DNA of 57,575 nt from contig DASTPP010000282.1 of assembly GCA_035762175.1 (NCBI GenBank), positions 1 to 57,575 of the forward strand, given 5' to 3'. Below the pieces are notes generated by a model. It worked only from the letters and a program-made list of their open reading frames with translations. It was not told the origin of the DNA and did no database searches. Shown here piece by piece: positions 15,697 through 22,014 of this stretch (position 1 is the first letter of the stretch; the number at the start of each line of letters is the position of its first letter). The translations under genes were made by a program, and so were the position numbers. Source of the stretch: DASTPP01 sp035762175. Lineage in GTDB: Bacteria > Myxococcota_A > Polyangia > Polyangiales > Polyangiaceae.

Positions 15697-17430
15697 ATGG
15701 CCAAGAGCCCCTTTGCGAAGCCTAAGCCCGCGCGCCTGGGGCGCTACGCCCTGCTCGGCGAGCTCGCCTCGGGCGGCATGGCCACGATCTACCTCGCTCG
15801 GCTCGAGGGGCCCGAGGGCTTCCGGCGCACCGTGGCGCTCAAGCGCCCGCACCCGCACCTCGCCCGCAACAAGGCCGCCGTCACCATGTTCCTCGACGAG
15901 GCGCGCATGGCGGCGCGCATCCGGCACGTGAACGTCGTGCCGACGCTCGACGTCGTCGACGAGGGCGGCCAGGTCGCCATCGTGATGGAGTACGTCGAGG
16001 GCGAGGCCCTCTCGGGCCTCTTGCAGCGCGCGCGCGGGGGCGGCCTTGACGTGCCGCTCGACGTGGCCGCGCGCGTCGCGTGCGACGTGCTCGAGGGGCT
16101 GCACGCGGCGCACGAGGTGCGCGGCAACGACGGCAGGCTGCTCGGGCTGGTGCACCGCGACGTCAGCCCGCACAACGTGCTGGTCGGCGTCGACGGGCTC
16201 GCGCGCGTGCTCGACTTCGGCGTCGCCAAGGCCGAGGGGCGCATGTACCAGACGGCGGGCGAGCCGAGCGTGAAGGGCAAGCTCGCCTACATCGCGCCCG
16301 AGTACCTGTCGAAGGGCGAGCTCGACCGGCGGTCCGACGTGTACTCGGCCGCCGTCGTGCTCTGGGAGATGCTGGCCGGGCGCCGGCTCTTCGTCGGCCG
16401 CAGCGAGCTCGAGCTGATGTCGAGGGTGTTGGGGCTCGTCGTGCCCCCGCTCGTCGCCGTGCGCCCCGCGGCCCCGCCGGCGCTCGCCGAGGCCGTCAAG
16501 CGGGGGCTCTCGCGCGACCCCGACGAGCGCTTCCCCGACGCGCTGTCGATGGCGCGGGCGATCCGGGACGCGCTGCCGCTCGCCGGCAACGCCGACGTCG
16601 GCGCGTGGGTGCGCTCGCTCGCGGCCGAGTCGCTCGCGGCGCGGGCGGACGCGCTCGCCAGGGCCCAGCAGGCTTTCCCCGCCCGGGGCTCGGCGCCGCC
16701 GACCTCCGGCGCGCCGACCTCCGAGGCGACGGCCTCCGACGCGACGGCTTCCCACCGCCGCCCGATCCTCTCGTCGATTGACCTCACCGTACCGTCCGCC
16801 AACGCCCCCTCGCCTTCGGCCCCCCGCTCGCGCATGGCCCGGCGTTCACTGCGGGTGGCGGCGGCCATCGCCTGTACGACCCTCGTCGGCCTGTCGTGGG
16901 TCGTGCTCTGGCCCCGGCCCATGGCGCCAAACGCGGCCGCGGTCTCGCTCCTAACGCCCCCCCTGGCATCCGCCCCGCCCGCCGACTCCACGCCCCAAGC
17001 CCCGGCCGCCACCGGCGCGCCCCGGCCGCCCCAAGCCCCGGACGTAGCGCCGGCGACCCCCTCGGCCTCTGCCCCCACCCCTCAACCGGGCCAGCCCCCC
17101 CCGCCCGCCTCGGTCGGCGCGCAACTGCGCCACACCCCCCCCGCCGGGACAACGCACAACCCGGCCGACGCGGCGCCGACCTCGTGCTCCCCCCCGTATA
17201 CCTACGACCACGAAGGCGTTCGCCACTTCAAGCCGCAATGTCTTTTACCAACGGCGAATGACGTCGCGCGCCCGGCGCGGCCCCGGACGCGCGACGTCAT
17301 CCGCCGCCGGGATTTGACCGATGCGCGCCGGCCCGGCGACCGCTGGCGCCCCACACGCGCCGAAGCGTTCGCTGGCGGGTTGACCGGGCCCGCCGCGTCT
17401 GCTGGCGTCGGGCCAGGCGGTGGGGCGTGA
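15697..17430 (+). CDS. Membrane-anchored Ser/Thr protein kinase (Hanks type)
   Basis: This is a 577-residue protein. The kinase domain (about residues 12-290) has the Gly loop LASGGMATIY, the Lys in ALKRP, the catalytic loop HRDVSPHNVL and the Mg-binding DFGVAK. One transmembrane helix near 390-408 (VAAAIACTTLVGLSWVVLW) is followed by a Pro/Ala-rich segment and a C-terminal block S-C-S-P-P-Y-T-Y-D...F-K-P-Q-C-L. In Polyangia kinases that I recall, such a two-Cys block closes the protein. Here the next codon is TTA at 17245-17247 and the frame runs on for about 60 low-complexity residues, so a lost stop is possible. Its substrate is unknown and no dedicated partner gene adjoins it. Confidence 0.9.
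   Translation: MAKSPFAKPKPARLGRYALLGELASGGMATIYLARLEGPEGFRRTVALKRPHPHLARNKAAVTMFLDEARMAARIRHVNVVPTLDVVDEGGQVAIVMEYVEGEALSGLLQRARGGGLDVPLDVAARVACDVLEGLHAAHEVRGNDGRLLGLVHRDVSPHNVLVGVDGLARVLDFGVAKAEGRMYQTAGEPSVKGKLAYIAPEYLSKGELDRRSDVYSAAVVLWEMLAGRRLFVGRSELELMSRVLGLVVPPLVAVRPAAPPALAEAVKRGLSRDPDERFPDALSMARAIRDALPLAGNADVGAWVRSLAAESLAARADALARAQQAFPARGSAPPTSGAPTSEATASDATASHRRPILSSIDLTVPSANAPSPSAPRSRMARRSLRVAAAIACTTLVGLSWVVLWPRPMAPNAAAVSLLTPPLASAPPADSTPQAPAATGAPRPPQAPDVAPATPSASAPTPQPGQPPPPASVGAQLRHTPPAGTTHNPADAAPTSCSPPYTYDHEGVRHFKPQCLLPTANDVARPARPRTRDVIRRRDLTDARRPGDRWRPTRAEAFAGGLTGPAASAGVGPGGGA
17258..17300. other. Long perfect hairpin in the 3' tail of the kinase frame
   Basis: The arms atgacgtcgcgcg (17258-17270) and cgcgcgacgtcat (17288-17300) are perfectly complementary over 13 bp around a 17-nt loop. 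It begins 10 bp past the TTA codon that sits where the kinase would be expected to end. No T-run follows, so it is not a canonical intrinsic terminator. It could be a terminator-like 3' structure, or a palindromic repeat that was read into the gene after stop loss. Confidence 0.7.
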
Positions 17431-17578
17431 GCGGGTCGCCGTCGGGCAGCGGCCCGGTGCCTCGACGTCACCCTCCGACGGAGGTGAAGGACGCCAAGCC
17501 GAGCCTCTACCGGGGCGCCGTCCGGCTCCGGGAGCCCCCAGGAAGACGGCTAGGGGTCCCGCCTGCCATAGTACTGCC

Positions 17579-18058
17579 ATGGCAGAGCGGCCGCCGGTAG
17601 CACCGCCCGAATCTTCGGCCGAGCAATCTCAGGCTCAGGGCCCAGAGCCGATCGCGGTCAGGGCCCCCTTGGAAACGGAAGACGCGCCTCCGACGTTTGC
17701 CAACCTCCTTTATGTCGAGGGAAGCAAAGACGCCCTGACGGTCAACTTCTTCTACATGGCGCCGACGAAGATAAGCCGCATCTTGGCCTCGCCCAACCCG
17801 GAGCAATTTGGCCAGCGGCTGGACGGTATCTTGCGCGTTCCGTCGGAGCCGGTGGCGCGAGTTGCCCTTTCTATGAACACAGCGGCTCACCTCATGATAG
17901 AGCTCTATCGCGCCATCACCTTCAGCGCGCCGGGCCTTCGCGACGAACGCCTCTCGCAAGCACGCCGGGCGGTCGCAGACATCGACGAAGCGGTCGGCTG
18001 GGGCAGGCCGACGGGTGGTCAAGGTCCGGCCGAAGGGGAGCAGGGAGGCGCGGGATGA
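17579..18058 (+). CDS. DUF3467-like hypothetical protein
   Basis: This is a 159-residue soluble protein of unknown function. After a Pro/Glu/Gln-rich N-terminus, the segment FANLLYVEGSKDALTVNFFY, then EPVARVALSMNTAAHLMIEL, resembles DUF3467: a short beta-rich domain with a Y/F-A-N start and a V-A-R-x-x-(L/M)-S-x-x-x-A-x-x-L core. The match is by eye, and the insertion between the halves is longer than usual. Its G+C is visibly lower than its neighbours', with codons such as tta, ata and aag. It overlaps the next gene by ATGA at 18055-18058, so the two are probably translationally coupled. Confidence 0.65.
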   Translation: MAERPPVAPPESSAEQSQAQGPEPIAVRAPLETEDAPPTFANLLYVEGSKDALTVNFFYMAPTKISRILASPNPEQFGQRLDGILRVPSEPVARVALSMNTAAHLMIELYRAITFSAPGLRDERLSQARRAVADIDEAVGWGRPTGGQGPAEGEQGGAG

Positions 18059-18528
18059 CGGGCGCCGCGAAGAGCGTGGGGGGAGATCTGCGTGGCCAAG
18101 GGCTGCACTTCGCGAGTCAAGCCGCCAGGGGCCTTCGGCCGAAAGCCATGGCGCGCGCTGGCTTGTCTGGCCCGCCGGGTGCCGACATCACGATGCTCGA
18201 GGACGTCGCAGCGGCAGTCCGAGCGCGCGAGCTTGCGGAGCGTCGTCGAACGTTCACCGCCCTCGCCCACCAGTGGCAAGCCGCTTGCGGCCACCTATCC
18301 TCGACGACCAAGCGGGCGAACCATAAGGCCTTCCGGGCCATCGTCGCGATGGGTCGGCCGGCGATCCCGTTGCTCCTCGAGCAAATAACCCGAAATCCCA
18401 ACGACTGGGATCTCGCTCTCGCCGAAATCACCGGCGAGAATCCGGTGCCCATCGAAGACGCAGGCCGGGTGGACAAGATCGTGGCGGCATGGCTCGCGTG
18501 GGGCGCGCGACATGGGTACCGGCGGTGA
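18055..18528 (+). CDS. Hypothetical protein, HEAT-like helical, partner of the DUF7689-like gene
   Basis: This is a 157-residue protein I cannot name. The C-terminal half, KAFRAIVAMGRPAIPLLLEQ, then NPNDWDLALAEITGENPVP and a closing A-W-L-A-W-G-A-R-H-G-Y, looks like one HEAT-type helical hairpin followed by a conserved I-T-G-E-N-P-V-P motif. I recall this kind of sequence beside DUF7689-type proteins. The start at 18055 overlaps the upstream stop. In-frame ATGs at 18148 and 18193 would remove a basic N-terminus of low conservation. The end overlaps the next gene by 17 bp, so the three genes form one coupled cassette. Confidence 0.65.
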   Translation: MTGAAKSVGGDLRGQGLHFASQAARGLRPKAMARAGLSGPPGADITMLEDVAAAVRARELAERRRTFTALAHQWQAACGHLSSTTKRANHKAFRAIVAMGRPAIPLLLEQITRNPNDWDLALAEITGENPVPIEDAGRVDKIVAAWLAWGARHGYRR

Positions 18529-19204
18529 CCGACGCGATGAGCTCCTCGCTGTATTCCCTGGGGGCTCCGGTTCGCATTTCGCGATTACCAGCCCCGACAC
18601 GCCGAACTACAACTGCATCGCGTGGGCTGCGGGAGAGTACGACAGGTGGTGGTGGCCGCAGCCGGGTCGTTATTGGCCGCCGGCGGCACCGTTCAACGAT
18701 TCTCTTGACGCCTTCGTCGTGGCCTTCGGCAGCCTCGGATACCAACCTTGCGATACCGAGGCCCTCGAAGAGGGCTTCGAGAGGGTGGCGATCTTCGTCG
18801 ATGACGAATTGACCGTCCAGCACATGGCGAGGCAACCGCCCAACGGGCGTTGGACGAGCAAGTTGGGGTCGTTCGAAGACGTCGAACACGATTTGCGCGC
18901 GGTCGAGTGCAACGACTACGGGCGCGTCGCCCGAATCCTAAGGCGGCCCGCGCGAACGTTACTCTACCCCCCCGGTCGGGTGAGCCTACCGCCCCCCCGC
19001 ATCCCCTCAACGGCAGCGCCGGACGCTTGCGGGCCCCAGCCCCTCAGCGTACCTTGCGAAGGGTACGGCAGCGTCGTTGACGACCTGCCGCAACCTTTCG
19101 AGAGGTGGGCCGAGAGCGGTGACGGCCTGCGAGAACCTTTCAAAAGGTACGTCGAGGGCGTTCGCGGGTTGATCGAACCTTTCGAAAGGTTCCCCCGAGG
19201 GTAG
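18512..19204 (+). CDS. DUF7689-like protein with a repeat-derived C-terminal tail
   Basis: This is a 230-residue protein. The core (about residues 20-145) shows NYNCIAWAAG, RWWWPQPGRYWP, AFVVAFGSLGYQPC, EEGFERVAIF, the stretch H-M-A-R-Q-P-P-N-G-R-W-T-S-K-L-G and EHDL. This is the pattern I associate with DUF7689. The invariant Cys, His and Asn suggest an enzyme, but none is proven. After about residue 190 the chain enters a 14-residue repeat (L-P-Q-P-F-E-R, L-R-E-P-F-K-R, I-E-P-F-E-R) encoded by the first three units of a palindromic DNA array. It stops inside unit 3, where an extra base brings a TAG into frame. The real protein may once have carried a longer repeat tail. Confidence 0.7.
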   Translation: MGTGGDRRDELLAVFPGGSGSHFAITSPDTPNYNCIAWAAGEYDRWWWPQPGRYWPPAAPFNDSLDAFVVAFGSLGYQPCDTEALEEGFERVAIFVDDELTVQHMARQPPNGRWTSKLGSFEDVEHDLRAVECNDYGRVARILRRPARTLLYPPGRVSLPPPRIPSTAAPDACGPQPLSVPCEGYGSVVDDLPQPFERWAESGDGLREPFKRYVEGVRGLIEPFERFPRG

Positions 19205-19449
19205 AGATGCCTTCGCCGAACCTTTCGAAAGGTTCCTCCGAGGGTAGAGATGCCTTCGAAGAACCTTTCGAAAGGTTCCCCCGAGGGTAGAGATGCCTTT
19301 GCCGAACCTTTTGAAAGGTTCGCCGAGGGTAGAGATGCCTTCAGTGCAACCTTTCGAGAGGTTCGCCGAGGGTAGAGATGCCTTCGAAGAACCTTTCGAA
19401 AGGTTCGCCGACAGCGTCGGTGCTCTCGCGGAACCTTTCGAAAGGCTGC
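19091..19449. repeat. Nine-unit tandem array of an 18-bp palindrome, period 42-43 bp
   Basis: Nine copies of the palindrome GAACCTTTCGAAAGGTTC start near 19091, 19133, 19175, 19218, 19261, 19304, 19347, 19389 and 19431. Successive steps are 42, 42, 43, 43, 43, 43, 42 and 42 bp. The 24-25 bp between palindromes are also conserved in the middle units (gccgagggtagagatgcctt), unlike CRISPR spacers. Outer copies are more degenerate. Units 1-3 encode the tail of the DUF7689-like protein, and units 7-9 read as the same 14-residue repeat in a frame shifted by one. The remaining sequence up to 19661 shows no gene. Confidence 0.9.
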
Positions 19450-19661
19450 CCGGGTTCGGGGTGCACGAACTGGCCCGGTAGTCGTCTTCGCCGGGGTGGT
19501 CGGGCTCGGGCCGGCGTTTTTGGCGGGCGCTCACTTTTTTTTCCGAAGGCGCGCAACTGGGGGTCGGGGTTGGCCGAGCAGAACCAGCAGAGGCGCTCAA
19601 GTGCCTCCCGACGGGGGCCGGCTGCCCCCCCTGACCAACCTTGGAGAAAGCGAACGGTTCG

Positions 19662-20597
19662 ATGCAAACGCTGTCTTCCCCTTCCCCCGGCCAGCTCGTA
19701 CTGGTGCCCCCTGCTGATGTGGCCGAAGAGGCCTACCACCGTGCCCGACCCGAGCTGGACACGGTGAGCGATGATGAGCTCGGGCGCGTCACGGCGAACG
19801 TGATGGTCGCGGTGCTCGTCATGCTCGGGGCGGTGCCCCGGCTCGAGGCACTACGCAAAGAGATCGAGGCGCTGCCCGGCCAGGCCCCCGGCCTGATCGA
19901 CAAGGCGCGCGACTACGCGCTGGCGCTCGCGCACGTGCAGGCGATGGGCACGCCGGCGCCCGAGGGCCGGCTCGAGGCGCTGCTCGCCGAAGGCCTGCCG
20001 CTGCGCGAGCGCTTGCTCGCGACGGCCGAGCTCAACGCCAAGCTCGGCACCCTCGACGCCGAGCAGGTGGCCGCCATTCGAAGCGGCGTCGGGCATGTCG
20101 ACGCGGCCAACGATCTGCTCTCGCTCGCGCGGCTGTTCCGCGCGAATTGGCACATGCTCGCGGGCAAGGTGCCGGTGACGCGCGACGAGATCGACCGCGC
20201 GGGGGCGCTGGGCGTCGAGTTGCTCAGCGAGCTGGGCCGGCGCAAGGTGGGCAACGACGGCGGCCGCCCGGCGGGCGGGTACGAGCGGGCGCGGGCGAAG
20301 CTGCTGCACCTGCTGGTGCGGACGCACGGGCAGCTGCTGCGCGCGGTCACGTACCTGCGCTGGGACGAGGGCGATGCCGACGCGATCGTGCCCTCGCTCT
20401 TCCAGGGCCGCCCGCGACGTCGGCGCGTCGCCGAGCCGCCGACGCCGACGCCCGCCGAGCCGCCGGCGCCGCCGCCCGCCGAGCCGCCGACGCCGACGCC
20501 CGCCGAGCCGCTGGCGCCGACGCCCACCGAGCCGCCGGCGCCGACGCCCGCCGAGCCGGGCAATCCGGACGAGCGGGGCGGCCTGGACGGCGCGTAA
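19662..20597 (+). CDS. Hypothetical protein, helical with Pro-rich C-terminal repeats
   Basis: This is a 311-residue protein of unknown function. Residues about 20-230 are predicted largely helical, with conserved-looking blocks VTANVMVAVLVMLGAVPRLE, ARDYALALAHVQA and LFRANWHMLAGKVPVTRDEI. The last 60 residues are a repeat of T-P-A-E-P-P-A-P type, as in extended linkers. It has no signal peptide and no membrane span. The Met at 19662 is preferred; a TTG at 19641 is also in frame and has GGAG near it. I recall similar proteins, without function, from other Polyangia. It is upstream of a LysR gene on the same strand, with 152 bp between them. Confidence 0.7.
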   Translation: MQTLSSPSPGQLVLVPPADVAEEAYHRARPELDTVSDDELGRVTANVMVAVLVMLGAVPRLEALRKEIEALPGQAPGLIDKARDYALALAHVQAMGTPAPEGRLEALLAEGLPLRERLLATAELNAKLGTLDAEQVAAIRSGVGHVDAANDLLSLARLFRANWHMLAGKVPVTRDEIDRAGALGVELLSELGRRKVGNDGGRPAGGYERARAKLLHLLVRTHGQLLRAVTYLRWDEGDADAIVPSLFQGRPRRRRVAEPPTPTPAEPPAPPPAEPPTPTPAEPLAPTPTEPPAPTPAEPGNPDERGGLDGA

Positions 20598-20701
20598 AGG
20601 CGCGTCCGTCGGGGCCGGGCGGGCCGAACGGCCCCGAGGGCGGGCCGAAGCTTGAGCGTAGCTTCGTGCCCGCCGTCCGGCGCCGAGGGGGCATCGGGCG
20701 G

Positions 20702-20731
20702 GCCGATGGGTGGTTGATTTCGTCCATCGGC
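20702..20731 (+). promoter_or_regulatory. Inverted repeat upstream of the LysR gene, candidate operator
   Basis: gccgatgg (20702-20709) and ccatcggc (20724-20731) form an 8-bp perfect inverted repeat with 14 bp between, ending 18 bp before the GTG of the LysR-type gene. Spaced inverted repeats of this size near the start are usual for LysR autoregulation. No clear -10 or -35 was seen. Confidence 0.4.
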
Positions 20732-20749
20732 GGGTGAGATGGTGCGAGC

Positions 20750-21706
20750 GTGCTCGATTCGGTCACGCTCGACCAGCTGCGCGCGCTCGTGACCGTGGCC
20801 GAAGAGGGCAGCTTCTCGGCGGCCGCGCGCAAGCTGCGGCGGGTGCAGTCGGCGGTGAGCACCGCGATGGCGAACCTCGAGCGGCAGCTCGGCGTCCCCC
20901 TGTGGGACCGCACGACCAAGGTGCCGAGGCTGACCGACCGGGGGCGGTCGGTGCTCGCGGCGGCGCGGCGGGTGCTCGCCGAGGTCGACGAGCTCGGGCG
21001 GCTGACGGCGGGCATGGGCGCGGGGCTCGAGGCCTCGGTCGCGCTCTGCGTCGACGCGCTCTTCCCGCTCGGGGTGCTCGTCGACCTGTGCGCGGGGTTC
21101 GCCGAAGAGTTTCCCGCGGTCGATCTGCGGGTCGACACGCAGGTGATGTCGGCGGTCTCGGCGCGCGTGCTCGCGGGGGCGGCGACGCTCGGGGTGGCGA
21201 GCCCGCTCGGGCTCGTGCCCGGCCTCGAGAGCCGGGTGCTCGCGCAGGTGCGCATGGTGCCCGTCGTCGCCCCGCGCCACCCCCTCGCCTCCCGCCGCGG
21301 CCCGCTCACGAACGCGCAGCTCGCGTCGGCCGTGCAGATCGTGCTCTCCGAGCGGCACGACGACGCCGGCGTCGCCGACCAGGCCGTGCTCTCGGCGCGC
21401 ACCTGGCGCGTCGCCGACCTGCACACCAAGCACGCCCTTTTGCGCGCGGGCCTCGGCTGGGGCAACCTGCCCGAGCACCTCGCGCGCGACGATCTGCGCT
21501 CGGGCGCGCTCGTCGCCGTCCGGCCCGCGGCGTGGGGCGAAGACGAGCACCGGCTCTACCTGTCGGCCATCTACCGGAGCGACACCACCTTCGGCCCGGC
21601 GCACCGCTGGCTGCTCGCCCGACTCGAAGCGCTCTGCGCGCGCGACGCGGGCCTCGCGCCGGGGCGCGACCCGCGCGAGCGCAAGGGCCGGCGGCCGAAG
21701 CGATAA
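20750..21706 (+). CDS. LysR-family transcriptional regulator
   Basis: This is a 318-residue regulator. The N-terminal winged HTH (about residues 5-65) reads LDQLRALVTVAEEGSFSAAA followed by R-K-L-R-R-V-Q-S-A-V-S, the LysR signature. The effector domain (about 90-295) has the usual substrate-binding fold, with VALCVDALFPLGVLVDL and RVADLHTKHALLRAGLGWGN. The start is GTG 20750 (M-L-D-S-V-T-L-D-Q-L). No divergent gene lies beside it, so its target is unclear; it may act elsewhere or on itself through the inverted repeat just upstream. The C-terminus is basic. Confidence 0.93.
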   Translation: MLDSVTLDQLRALVTVAEEGSFSAAARKLRRVQSAVSTAMANLERQLGVPLWDRTTKVPRLTDRGRSVLAAARRVLAEVDELGRLTAGMGAGLEASVALCVDALFPLGVLVDLCAGFAEEFPAVDLRVDTQVMSAVSARVLAGAATLGVASPLGLVPGLESRVLAQVRMVPVVAPRHPLASRRGPLTNAQLASAVQIVLSERHDDAGVADQAVLSARTWRVADLHTKHALLRAGLGWGNLPEHLARDDLRSGALVAVRPAAWGEDEHRLYLSAIYRSDTTFGPAHRWLLARLEALCARDAGLAPGRDPRERKGRRPKR

Positions 21707-21710
21707 GGGC

Positions 21711-21876
21711 GCCGGGCGCCCACCCATCTCATCACGAAAGGCGGGGCGGGGCGTCCGCCCATTTCATCGCGAAAGGGGCGCCGGGCACCCGCCCATCTCA
21801 TCACGAAAGGGGGGGCCGGGCGCCCGCCCATCTCATCACGAAAGGCGGGGCCGGGCGCCCGCCCATCTCATCACGA
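21711..21876. repeat. 34-35 bp tandem repeat, five copies, intergenic
   Basis: Five units begin near 21711, 21746, 21780, 21815 and 21850. Each contains gggcgcccgcccatctcatc and then acgaaagg. The anchor atctcat falls at 21726, 21761, 21795, 21830 and 21865. Each unit holds a self-complementary cgggcgcccg in the better-preserved copies. The array lies in the 308-bp gap between the LysR gene and the protease gene. After it an AT-rich patch, gcaaaattatttttgc (21944-21959), could be a weak hairpin or part of the protease promoter. Confidence 0.88.
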
Positions 21877-22014
21877 GCTGGGCGTGGGCGCCACGGGCGT
21901 GCGTTACCCAAGCGAGCACCGGACCAGAAAGGGCACCGAAGCGGCAAAATTATTTTTGCATACCGGGTGAGGCCCCCGGCGACATGAACCTCACTTTTCA
22001 GTAGAGTGCCGATT

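Noticed and set aside
19091..19449. CRISPR array
   Set aside because: Regularly spaced palindromic repeats, but the intervals between them are conserved rather than unique, the period drifts between 42 and 43 bp, and no cas gene is nearby.
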